From: Lautropia sp.
GTDB lineage: Bacteria; Pseudomonadota; Gammaproteobacteria; Burkholderiales; Burkholderiaceae_E
Direction of reading: 5' to 3'
Length of the DNA: 64,000 bases
NCBI GenBank assembly: GCA_030528325.1
Contig: JAUMZD010000007.1
Span: forward strand, 1-64,000
The translations under genes and the position numbers were made by a program. Shown here piece by piece: positions 26,721-34,888 of the stretch; within the stretch, counting starts at the first letter, position 1; each line of letters opens with the position of its first letter. Below the pieces are notes generated by a model that was given only the letters and a program-made list of their open reading frames with translations, did no database searches and was not told the DNA's origin.

Positions 26721-26747
26721 GTCGAACGAGCCCACCGGATTCTTACA
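26721..26747 (-). promoter_or_regulatory. Candidate ECF-sigma promoter of the EGKCG-peptide operon
   Basis: Reading the minus strand, TGTAAGA (26747-26741) and CGTTCGAC (26728-26721) are spaced so that TGTAAG and CGAC are 17 bp apart, an ECF-like geometry. A start near 26714 would give a 5' leader of about 70 nt. The motif was seen only once in the window. Confidence 0.45.
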
Positions 26748-26879
26748 GCCCTCAGAGAAAATTTTTTCCGGGGCAGGAAAATCCCCCTGAAAAACCATCG
26801 CCCTGTGCATTACTGCACAGGGCGAGTCGTGGTCAGCGCATGAAGCGGGTGCAAGATGGGCCGGCAGGCGTGCTCCCGA

Positions 26880-27944
26880 TCAGGGCCGCCTGACCCCCAC
26901 CACCTCGATACTGACACGGCGGTCGGGCTGCAGACAGTGGAGGTTCTCTTCGCGGCTGCCCTGCTTCAGGGACTGGCAGGCCGAAGGCTTCTCGGGCACG
27001 GCACCCATCGGGATGATCCCCATGGCCTGCGTCACCCCCAGACGCTGCAATTCATCACGTACCGTCGTCGCACGCTGCAAGGACAGGCGCGTGTTGTACA
27101 TCTGCTCGCCCATCCGGTCGGCATAACCGATCAGATTGAGGCTGTCGATGCGGGCGTACCCGTCCTTCAGCTCTTGAGCGAAGACGCGCAGTTGCGCCAG
27201 ATCATCCGGCAGGATGTCCTCCACCTGATGCTGGTCGAAGAGGAAATGCACATCCAGACTGGCAGCCGATACCACCGACGCAGGCATGGCAGCCGGCTCG
27301 GCAGCCGTCTGCTGGGTCACCGGTGCGCTGCCACATTGCTCGATGGCCTGTGCCGCTTCGGCCGTCAGATCCTCGGCGATCTGGATGTAGGGACTGGCGT
27401 GCCGCCATCCCCCCTGGCGGATCTCGTTGCCGGCATGAACCAGCTCGACCTCCGCGCAGGCCAGGCGGGCAGCACCGCAGCCCAGATGTTCGGACTGCCG
27501 CAGCACGGCATGCCGCGCCCAGAGATCATCACGAAGCCGGCGCGCACCATTGACCAGCGGCGTTTCGGTCAGATCCGGTGCCCGCCCCTGCTCGAGGACG
27601 TCCAGAATGCCCTGCGCCTGCTGCAGGGCCGCCTGAGGGAAACCACCCCGGTCATTGCGACTGTATTCATGAAAGCTGACATCCAGCCAGCATTGGGCCT
27701 TGGCCAGGGCATAGTCGTTCAAACGGATCCCCTGCCTGGCATTCAGGGTGGCGATCCTTGCCTGGGTTTCCCGATAGACCCCCTGGTCACGGGCGACCTG
27801 CGCCTCCTCGATCTTCTCAAAGGGAACTGCGCTGGCACGCTCCGATGCCGCCCGGCCTTCATCCTTCTGATGGGAAGCGCTGACGCACCCACCCAGCAGC
27901 ACGGAAAGCATCATGGCCGGCAGTGCCTGTCTGTGTATTTTCAT
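26880..27944 (-). CDS. OmpA-family outer-membrane lipoprotein
   Basis: From the ATG at 27944 the frame gives 354 residues. The signal ends in lipobox LGGC with Cys20, indicating a lipoprotein. The middle (about 40-190) is helical with DYALAKAQCWLDVSFHEYSRND and pairs of cysteines (AKAQC, HLGCGAARLAC), seen in a group of Burkholderiales OmpA-like lipoproteins. The C-terminal OmpA domain has VHFLFDQHQVEDILPDD, LNLIGYADRMGEQMYNTRLSLQRATTVRDEL and DRRVSIEVVG, the last being the peptidoglycan-binding face. It likely tethers the outer membrane to the wall. The longer frame to 28,064 is not needed. Confidence 0.88.
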   Translation of the reverse strand: MKIHRQALPAMMLSVLLGGCVSASHQKDEGRAASERASAVPFEKIEEAQVARDQGVYRETQARIATLNARQGIRLNDYALAKAQCWLDVSFHEYSRNDRGGFPQAALQQAQGILDVLEQGRAPDLTETPLVNGARRLRDDLWARHAVLRQSEHLGCGAARLACAEVELVHAGNEIRQGGWRHASPYIQIAEDLTAEAAQAIEQCGSAPVTQQTAAEPAAMPASVVSAASLDVHFLFDQHQVEDILPDDLAQLRVFAQELKDGYARIDSLNLIGYADRMGEQMYNTRLSLQRATTVRDELQRLGVTQAMGIIPMGAVPEKPSACQSLKQGSREENLHCLQPDRRVSIEVVGVRRP

Positions 27945-28101
27945 GTTCCTGACCGTCCGGCACACGCTCTCGGGCGCTGCCTTTCTCGTGGTTTGACAAT
28001 GACTTCCCACGGTAAAGGAATCCGGCCGGGCTTTCCTCTCGTGCCCCGATGAATGGCAACGCACAGCCGATGCTCAGGGTGCAATCCGCCATCGACATCA
28101 G

Positions 28102-28270
28102 CTAGGAGCTTGGGCGGTAGGAATCGCGACGGCGAAAATCGGCCCCGCCGAGCACAGTTTGTGCCCGATTCGCCGCCCCATAGCGGGCGCTATGGGGCAA
28201 GAAGCGGGTGCAAAATGGGCCGGCGCGGCCGGTTTGCAGCCCGCGACTTTCCTGCCGCCCAAGCTCCTAG
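28102..28270. repeat. Family B repeat, full copy 3 with CTAG ends
   Basis: 169 bp, bounded by CTAGGAGCTTGGGCGGTAGG and CGCCCAAGCTCCTAG, the most perfect outer inverted repeat of the family. The central hairpin is GCCCCATAGC-GGGC-GCTATGGGGC (28175-28198). A second end, GAGCTTGGGCGG (28271-28282), follows directly, as if another copy had been truncated there. Confidence 0.92.
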
Positions 28271-28290
28271 GAGCTTGGGCGGTGAGTCAT

Positions 28291-28334
28291 AAAAAAGAAG
28301 CCTGCCTCAACCGTTACCGGTCAGGACAGGCTTC
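28291..28334 (-). terminator. Terminator of the galactose-oxidase-like gene
   Basis: On the minus strand GAAGCCTGTCCTGACCGG folds back on CGGTTGAGGCAGGCTTC, followed by TTTTTT (28296-28291). It lies 61 bp after the stop. Confidence 0.9.
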
Positions 28335-28395
28335 AATCCGAAACTCTGACCATCACACCCCGATGTACAGGGGTGCGATGGTTTGAGCCGGATGC

Positions 28396-30219
28396 TTAGG
28401 GATTGGCCGTCGGGTTGATGCGGATCATGCGGCCCTTCGACGGCACGCCCGCCTTGTTCAGGGCGAAGACCATGTAGTACCCCGGCGGCGTCAGGTACTT
28501 GTTGGCCGGCAGCGTGATGTCGAGCGTGGAGCCATTGGCCTTGAACTCGAGCTGGTTGAAGCGCTGATCCATGTCGAAGGAGTGCGTCACGGCTCCGGTC
28601 TTGATCAGCGTGACCTTCTCGATGTCACCGGCATCTGCCGAACCCAGCGAGAAGCTCGTACCCGGTTCGACGACCAGCGGCAGCGCACCATCGGTGCCTT
28701 CCAGCGAAGGACGCGTGGCCAGCGTGCCATCGGCGTTGAACAGGTAGCCAGGACGATAGACTTGGGCGTTCAGGTTGTGCACCGGACCAGGCGCACCACC
28801 ACCGGTGGACAGCACCGAACCATCCTGCAGCAGCAGCGTGGTGCTGTGATACAGGCGCTGGGCATTGAATCGGCCAGCGTCCGACCAGGTACGGCTCTCG
28901 ACGTTGAAGATCATGGCGTCGTAGTTGATTTCGCCCGCATCCTCGTTGATCGGATCAACCGTATCCAGCAGCAGGTTCTTCGTCGAGCCACCAGACACCA
29001 GCACGTTGCCATCAGGCAGCACGGTGGCGTTACTCCAGTGATAGACCTTCTTCAGCTTCGGCAGATCGGTCAGCACCGGCTTGTCACCGTTGATGTCGAT
29101 CAGTGTGGCATGCGGCTCTGCACCACCAAACTGGAGGATCAGGCCCGGACGGATCATGGCCGTGGCGGAAGTTGCCGACCAGCCACGATAGAAGTCAGGA
29201 TTGCGGGCGGCTTCTGCCGGGTCGCTGTGCGGGATGTCCCAATGGGCGCCGTACATCTTGACCGTACCCTTGCCCTTCGGATCGACTTCATACATGTAGT
29301 GCGGATCGAAACCGAACACCTTGCCGTTGGGTGCGACAAAGTTGCGCGGGTAGTTGTTGTCGAAGTAGTTACCGCCGCCCTTGTTGTAGGTGGCCAGCGT
29401 GTCGATGCCGTCCAGCAGACGGAACGTACCGTCCAGGTTGCGCACTTCCGGATGCTTCTCGCCGCTGGTGCCGCCCTGGATGTAGATTTCACCACTGGGA
29501 AGCGTCGTGGCCGAGCCATACCAGCGCGGCAGCTGCATCTGGTTGGCAGCAGGCTTCAGGCTGTTGTCGGCGGGGTTGAACAGGTTGACGTCCTTCACGC
29601 CGGTGTTGGTGACCTTGCCATCCTTCAGCAGGTCGCCACCCAGGATCAGCAGCTCACCCGTGGTCGGCAGCAGCACCTGTGCTGCGCAGAACAGGAAGGT
29701 ATTGGTCTGGTTCGGCAGCAGCATGTGCGAGTCGGTACCCGTACCCTGGGTCGGATCCCAGACGTCGTAGTAGAAAGTGTTGCCCTCGCGGATGCTGTAG
29801 TCGACGCCGAAGGTCATCACACGGCCATCGGGCGTCAGTGCCGCGTGAATGGCGATGACGGGCCAGTCGATCAGCGGCGACCACGAGCCCTGGGCTTTCA
29901 GCGTGGGGCTGGGGGTCGGCACAGGCAGCTGAGTGATGCCGGTGCCACTCTGAGGCGCGACACCAGCGCCAACCGTGCCCCCCAGACCCAGACCCGGTGC
30001 GGGCTTGCCATTGATGATGGCGCCGTTGGTGCCATTGTCGGCATTGGCCTGCGGCGGGGGCGTGGTGGTACCCGGAGCGGTCGCCGTCGAGCCGGAGGTC
30101 TGGGGCGAGGAGGATACGTTGGACGAACCGGAGTCACTACCACCGCCACCACCGCATGCTGCCAGCATGGTCAGCACGGCGAGAGAAGCGAGCTTGAAAG
30201 AAGGAGTGGATACTCTCAT
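28396..30219 (-). CDS. Galactose-oxidase-like copper-radical oxidase lipoprotein
   Basis: The 607-residue protein (ATG 30219) begins with a lipoprotein signal (LTMLAAC, Cys22), then a Gly/Ser/Thr/Pro-rich linker to about residue 110. A seven-bladed Kelch domain and a C-terminal DUF1929 domain follow. Every residue of the galactose-oxidase copper-radical site has a counterpart: crosslinking Cys178 in NTFLFCAAQ, Tyr234 in PRWYGSAT, Tyr457-His458 in QRLYHSTTLLLQDG and His546 in GAVTHSFDMDQR. Such enzymes oxidise primary alcohols of sugars or glyoxals to aldehydes or acids with release of H2O2. The position beside polysaccharide genes suggests a surface sugar as substrate. A linked GMC oxidoreductase gene is upstream. 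Confidence 0.9.
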   Translation of the reverse strand: MRVSTPSFKLASLAVLTMLAACGGGGGSDSGSSNVSSSPQTSGSTATAPGTTTPPPQANADNGTNGAIINGKPAPGLGLGGTVGAGVAPQSGTGITQLPVPTPSPTLKAQGSWSPLIDWPVIAIHAALTPDGRVMTFGVDYSIREGNTFYYDVWDPTQGTGTDSHMLLPNQTNTFLFCAAQVLLPTTGELLILGGDLLKDGKVTNTGVKDVNLFNPADNSLKPAANQMQLPRWYGSATTLPSGEIYIQGGTSGEKHPEVRNLDGTFRLLDGIDTLATYNKGGGNYFDNNYPRNFVAPNGKVFGFDPHYMYEVDPKGKGTVKMYGAHWDIPHSDPAEAARNPDFYRGWSATSATAMIRPGLILQFGGAEPHATLIDINGDKPVLTDLPKLKKVYHWSNATVLPDGNVLVSGGSTKNLLLDTVDPINEDAGEINYDAMIFNVESRTWSDAGRFNAQRLYHSTTLLLQDGSVLSTGGGAPGPVHNLNAQVYRPGYLFNADGTLATRPSLEGTDGALPLVVEPGTSFSLGSADAGDIEKVTLIKTGAVTHSFDMDQRFNQLEFKANGSTLDITLPANKYLTPPGYYMVFALNKAGVPSKGRMIRINPTANP

Positions 30220-31074
30220 GGCGATCCTGGAATCTATCCGAACAAGTTGAAAAACGCCCAAAACCTGGACGCCCTTGCATACCAATGAACCGAGGGGAGG
30301 GTGAATTTGCGAGCTGGACAGTACGGACTGCACCATCACTGTGAGGCTGGCGATGTCTTACCCTCAGGGAGTCGTCTGCGGCTCTTGCGTCCAGGACGAA
30401 TCTTCTACCCTTTCGGACATTTTCACATTAAAAAACTGCACACTCCAGCCTATTGGCGGGGCTTTCGATTTGCAGCGGATTCTAACAAAGGCTTACAAAG
30501 CCGGGGGATCAGATCCCGAGACGCAACGTCGTCCACGCAACTTCAAAGATTTTGTCAAAAGCAGGAACCAACCACCTGATACAAAAGTAAAAAAATATGG
30601 CTGAAATTCGTGCCATCAGAATTCAGTGCCAACGAAGTGAGCGTTCAACCCGCAACAAGGAAAAAGCAAGGACAGAACAGCGAGCCCAGGAAACAACGGA
30701 ATGTAACAAAACGAAACAGATAAGCCACCGAGATATTCGGCCAGATTATACGCCGACAGGCAAGACGGTTGCTCCTACCGGGAAGCAGCCCCCTGGATCA
30801 GCGGCTGTCATTCATCGTATTGATATGAACACCCCTTTGCACGGCGATATGTTTCGCCGTTCCAGAAAAGATCGGCTGGTTCCGCCCCCTGTCCACGAAA
30901 AGTCCGACCGTCTGCCATGCACCCGAACAGGGAGATCAGAAAAAGGAAAACGGAAGCCGGCCTGAGCAGCTTCCGTCAGTGGAAAGATCAGATGCATCGG
31001 CCAGGGATACTCTGAACAAGTCCCGCGAGGCGACGCGCCTTGACACGGCAACAGAACGCCATCAACCCGGTTTG
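30220..31074. other. AT-rich intergenic region between two oxidoreductase genes
   Basis: 855 bp with no supported gene, noticeably poorer in G+C from about 30,400 to 30,760. It holds the promoter region of the galactose-oxidase-like gene, a hairpin ACGGCGATATGTTTCGCCGT (30841-30860) and the GMC terminator. The short open frames lack ribosome sites or family features. Confidence 0.5.
30942..30976 (-). terminator. Terminator of the GMC oxidoreductase gene
   Basis: On the minus strand ACGGAAGC (30976-30969) pairs with GCTTCCGT across a 10-nt loop, continuing into TTTCCTTTTT. It lies about 100 bp after the stop. Confidence 0.75.
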
Positions 31075-32796
31075 TCAGGCTGCCTCGGCGGTAGAGACTT
31101 CAGACACAGGCTCGTGCAGACGAGATGAATCAGACAGTGACTCGACATGCGAGCTGACCTTGTGCCGCTCCGCGACCAGACGATCTGACAGACGCAAGGC
31201 CAGCGCTACCAGTGTCATGGTCGGATGGTTTGACGAGGAGGTCGGAAAAACGGATGACCCAGCGATGTACAGGTTGGCGATGCCATGAACCTGACAATTG
31301 CGATCCACCACCCCATGACGAGGCGAGTCGTGCATCCGCGTCGTGCCCATGTGATGATAGGTGCCCTCCAGATCGGACGGCCATCCCGTGTCATTGACAC
31401 GCGATCCAAGCTTGACCCGGGCAATGTTCTTGTCTTCCAGCTCGCGGGCGATCAGCTCGAAGGTCGTATCGACGGTATCCCGAACCCGCTGGGTGAGGCG
31501 CCAGTCGATCTTGGCACGGCGCATGCCCAGGGCATCGATGTCGTCACCCAGCATGACCCGGCTGTTGTAGTCTGGCTCAGGCTCGGCAATCATTTCCATC
31601 GTGACTGAACGCACCATCCGGCGTGAACTGGTCGAATGGGCCACCACATAGGAAGCCGAGTCAAGCGGATGGGAAAGGATGATGCCCAGATCGGATCCCA
31701 GGCCGATGCGCGGCGACCATTTGCCTCGAACCCGCTGACGCATCCGGTACAGGGCCCGCACGACATCCGTGCCCTCACCAGCATAGAGCGAACGGAACCA
31801 GACCTGCGCATCGAGCAGGCCATGCTGCTTCTGCACCGCATAGGGCAAACGCAATTGACCTGAAATCTTCGTATCGCCGATGATCAGATCGTCCACGATA
31901 CAGTGGAACTTGATGTCAAAGAGCGGATTGTTCTGGTAAGGCTCGGTAAATTCGACCTCGCCGTTGAGGAAACGCGGATGATCCTGGAAATACCGGCCGA
32001 CAAGATCGTACCGGTTACCCAAACCCCCACTATGCTGGCGATTCGAGGCCAGGAGCAGGCGGGCGTTCTCGATGCCTCCTGCCGCCAGGATGAAAGTCCT
32101 GGCCCGCACGGTTGCCGAGACCCCTTTCAGGGTACGAACCCGCACGCTTTCGACAGCGCCGCCCCAAGGGTTGCACTGGATATCGACCACATTGGCCTTC
32201 AGGTAGACACTGACATGGCGGGCATCCTTCAGGTCTTGCCGGTAAGCCTCACCAAGCTTCAGCGGCGGGCTGAACTGCGAGATGATCTCCTCGACCTTTT
32301 CGTGATCCACCGGGAAGCGGGTCGCCTTGACCGGATAATCCTTGCCCACACCCTCCGCAGGTTCGTCACCCATGCCGACCCACTGCTCTGCACGATACTC
32401 CTGTGCGGACACATTCAGAATCTCGTGGGAGCGCATATAGAACGGCTCAAGTTCCTCACGGCCAATGGGCCAGCCACTGGCATTGACCCAGGAACGGTGA
32501 TCAAAGGCGCTTTGATCCCAGGGACGGCAGAATCCACCCCAGCAGTTGCTGCTGCCGCCCAGAAAACGGCTTCTGGTACCATCCGCAAAATCGTAAGGAA
32601 TGCCGACACTACTACCACGATAGAGGTCAGCCGTTGCCTCGTCCCGTGAGAAACCGCCACTTTCCAGAATGACGCAATCGACGCCTGCCTTCTCAAAGGC
32701 CAGGCCCATCGTGATGCCGGCAGCGCCGCCACCAATAATGCAAATGTCGGTATCGATCACCGAGCCCGACGCGATCTCGTTAGTGTTGATCAGCAT
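31075..32796 (-). CDS. GMC family FAD-dependent oxidoreductase
   Basis: The 573-residue flavoprotein starts at the ATG at 32796. It has the N-terminal FAD fold (DICIIGGGAAGITMGLAFEKAG, glycines 22-27, then VILESGG), the second GMC segment SRFLGGSSNCWGG, and a C-terminal catalytic region YHHMGTTRMHDSPRHGVVD plus NLYIAGSSVFPTSSSNHPTMT, typical of GMC_oxred_C. No signal peptide is visible, so it is cytoplasmic or moved by another route. Members oxidise alcohol groups of sugars, sterols or cholines; the substrate is unknown. It lies between the galactose-oxidase-like gene and a glycosyltransferase cluster, hinting at a sugar substrate. Confidence 0.9.
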   Translation of the reverse strand: MLINTNEIASGSVIDTDICIIGGGAAGITMGLAFEKAGVDCVILESGGFSRDEATADLYRGSSVGIPYDFADGTRSRFLGGSSNCWGGFCRPWDQSAFDHRSWVNASGWPIGREELEPFYMRSHEILNVSAQEYRAEQWVGMGDEPAEGVGKDYPVKATRFPVDHEKVEEIISQFSPPLKLGEAYRQDLKDARHVSVYLKANVVDIQCNPWGGAVESVRVRTLKGVSATVRARTFILAAGGIENARLLLASNRQHSGGLGNRYDLVGRYFQDHPRFLNGEVEFTEPYQNNPLFDIKFHCIVDDLIIGDTKISGQLRLPYAVQKQHGLLDAQVWFRSLYAGEGTDVVRALYRMRQRVRGKWSPRIGLGSDLGIILSHPLDSASYVVAHSTSSRRMVRSVTMEMIAEPEPDYNSRVMLGDDIDALGMRRAKIDWRLTQRVRDTVDTTFELIARELEDKNIARVKLGSRVNDTGWPSDLEGTYHHMGTTRMHDSPRHGVVDRNCQVHGIANLYIAGSSVFPTSSSNHPTMTLVALALRLSDRLVAERHKVSSHVESLSDSSRLHEPVSEVSTAEAA

Positions 32797-32906
32797 GTAG
32801 AGCCCCCAAGGGCAACAGGTCATCAGTCAGGCGTGCTGACCGAATCAGATCAGAACAAAGCACTTCAGAGCCGGAAAACCGCCTCTGAACAAAACCAAAT
32901 CCGCAG

Positions 32907-32927
32907 AGGGCGCAGTATAAGCGCCCT
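32907..32927. other. Hairpin between HAD and GMC genes
   Basis: AGGGCGC-AGTATAA-GCGCCCT forms a 7-bp stem in the 196-bp gap. On the minus strand it is followed by TTTGGTTTTG, so it may be a weak terminator of the glycosyltransferase-HAD operon. Confidence 0.4.
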
Positions 32928-32992
32928 GTCCCGGCCACAGCGACGCCGAAAATGCGTCCAGTTTGAAGAACTGCACGTTCGCACACATTTGC

Positions 32993-33739
32993 TCACAGAA
33001 CAGCCCTTCTCTGTTGCAAGGCATGGCCGACAGCCGACAGATCGGGGAAAACCCAAGGGAAAGAACCCGCTTCATCCGAAGGGGCTTTGGAAGCTTCCCC
33101 GAACAAGGCCGGGCGACGAAGCCAGGCAGCCTGAAAGCCTGCACGACGAGCCGCTTCGACATCAAGGGTCCAGTCATCACCAATATGCAGGATGGCCTCC
33201 GGCTCGACCTGAAGAGCCTCACTCGCAGCCAGGAAGAGAGCGGGATCCGGCTTGGCAGCACCAAACTGATGGGCAGACACCACCACACTGAAATGGCGCC
33301 CGATCGGCATGCGGGTGACGTCGGCATTGCCGTTGGTGATGACGCCCAGCCGATAGTGCTGGGCCCAATGTGCCAGCGTAGCCTCGACATCGGGGTAAGG
33401 GCTTACCGCCTGGCGCGCCTCATAGAAGCACTGAAAGGCCGCTTCGGCCAGGGCAATGTCTTCACCGTTCTGATGCAGCGCCTCACGCAGGAACTGCAAT
33501 CTCATCCAGCTGACATCATGCGCCCGTTCAGGGTAGCGCTGCTTCAGCCCCGGCAGGTGGTAGTTGCCGGCAATGCCTGCCGCCGTTCTCGGCGCATGGC
33601 GGGCAAGCCAGTCGGTCAGCTGCTGTTCGGCCCGAACCAGTACCGGAGCCACAGGCCACAGGGTGTCATCGAGGTCGAGCGTGATGGCCTTGATGCCGGT
33701 CAGGGCAGGAAGTTTCTCGTTCCGTGTTTCATCACTCAC
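32993..33739 (-). CDS. HAD-superfamily phosphatase
   Basis: A 248-residue HAD hydrolase. I choose the GTG at 33739, which sits behind GGAGGTGA; upstream GTGs at 33757 and 33751 are in frame but lack a ribosome site. Motif I is ITLDLDDTLWP (nucleophile and acid aspartates), motif II GVITNGNAD, motif III lysine in GAAKPDPALF and motif IV HIGDDWTLDVEAARRAG. A helical C1 cap lies between I and II. The closest recognised group is YigB/YjjG-like phosphatases of FMN or nucleotides. It follows two glycosyltransferase genes on the same strand with a 30-bp gap, so it may dephosphorylate a sugar intermediate, but this is only context. Confidence 0.87.
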   Translation of the reverse strand: MSDETRNEKLPALTGIKAITLDLDDTLWPVAPVLVRAEQQLTDWLARHAPRTAAGIAGNYHLPGLKQRYPERAHDVSWMRLQFLREALHQNGEDIALAEAAFQCFYEARQAVSPYPDVEATLAHWAQHYRLGVITNGNADVTRMPIGRHFSVVVSAHQFGAAKPDPALFLAASEALQVEPEAILHIGDDWTLDVEAARRAGFQAAWLRRPALFGEASKAPSDEAGSFPWVFPDLSAVGHALQQRRAVL

Positions 33740-33769
33740 GATGGCGCTCACCTCCACGCTGACCTGTCA

Positions 33770-34888
33770 TCAGGCAGGATAGCGCTGGTATTGCAACAGC
33801 AATCGTTCATATTCACCCAGAATCATGTCCCACTGGAATGCTTCCTCGAAACGCTGACGCGATGCCTGACGCATGGCCTGCGGCTTCTGCGGGTCGGCAA
33901 GAAAAGCATCCAGCTGGGCTGCGAAGCCGGCCGCACCATCGAAATACAGTGCCCCCGGCCCCGCCACCCAGCGATTGAAGCGGTTGTCGTGAGCGATGAC
34001 GGCATTGCCGGCCCCCAGTGCCTCGACCAGGGAAGGATTCGTGCCGCCTACCTGATGGCCATGAACATAGGCTGCAGAATGGAATCGCAGGGCTTGCACG
34101 ACCTTCTTGTCGTAAATGGCGCCCAGGAACATGACTTCATCCCCTGCAGCTGCCTTGACCGACCGGTGGTAGGGGTTGCTGTCCTCGTACTTGCCTAGCA
34201 CGGCGAGCTTCAGGCCACGGGGTTTGCGGGAGAAGCCTTCAACGATTTCGAGCAGCGAGTTCTCGGGCTCGGCACGGGCGATGACGCTGAGAAAGCGCCC
34301 CGGCTCCAGACCCAGCGCCTCGACGGGAGCCGTGTCGGCAGCCCGGACATCCTCCGCCCCGTAGGGGATGACGGTGATGCGCTCGGGCTTCGTGCGCTTC
34401 GACAGGTGAACCTTGATCTCAGGGTGATCGGCCACCAGATGATTGCCGAGCCATGCCCCTGCCCATTCATTCAGATAGAACCAGGTCTTGGGGCCGATGC
34501 CCCACTTGGCCCGCTGCCATTCGATGCCATCCATGTTGATGACGTTGGGCAGCCGGGCCATGCGCAGCAGCGTGCAGAAGATGGCCGTGTTGTAGCCGAG
34601 GGTGAGGCAGGGCTCACCGCTCTTCTGCGCATGACGGGTGGCGATCCAGTCGAACTCGATGGTGCCTGCCGGACCGCCTCGCGCCACGGGAACGTTGACC
34701 CGATTCACGCCCTCCCAGCTGTCTTCGGTGATCGGGCCCGTGCCATCGATCTGGCAATAGACGGTGACTCGCCAGCCTTTCCTGACGAGGTACAGGGCCA
34801 GATACTCGGCAAAGGTTTCGAAGCCGCCGTGTGCCGCAGGGACGCCACGGATGCCCAGAATTCTCAGTGCAGGTGTGCTGCTCAACAT
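33770..34888 (-). CDS. Glycosyltransferase with DUF1972 N-terminal domain
   Basis: A 372-residue GT-B enzyme. The N-terminal DUF1972 domain has LRILGIRGVPAAHGGFETFAEYLALYL, including the GGFET motif seen in rhamnosyl- and other polysaccharide glycosyltransferases. It is followed by a GT1/GT4-type C-terminal domain with VIARAEPENSLLEIVEGF, GAIYDKKVVQALRFHSAAYVHGHQVGGTNPSLVEALGAGNAVIAHDN. The latter carries the E-x7-E-like nucleotide-sugar site. The ATG overlaps the end of the upstream glycosyltransferase by 7 bp, so the two are coupled. It probably adds one sugar to the lipid-linked repeat unit. Confidence 0.92.
   Translation of the reverse strand: MLSSTPALRILGIRGVPAAHGGFETFAEYLALYLVRKGWRVTVYCQIDGTGPITEDSWEGVNRVNVPVARGGPAGTIEFDWIATRHAQKSGEPCLTLGYNTAIFCTLLRMARLPNVINMDGIEWQRAKWGIGPKTWFYLNEWAGAWLGNHLVADHPEIKVHLSKRTKPERITVIPYGAEDVRAADTAPVEALGLEPGRFLSVIARAEPENSLLEIVEGFSRKPRGLKLAVLGKYEDSNPYHRSVKAAAGDEVMFLGAIYDKKVVQALRFHSAAYVHGHQVGGTNPSLVEALGAGNAVIAHDNRFNRWVAGPGALYFDGAAGFAAQLDAFLADPQKPQAMRQASRQRFEEAFQWDMILGEYERLLLQYQRYPA

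Noticed and set aside
28578-30288. Plus-strand frame of 568 codons opposite the oxidase gene
   Set aside because: Arg/Val/Gly-rich shadow; the minus strand encodes an intact copper-radical oxidase.
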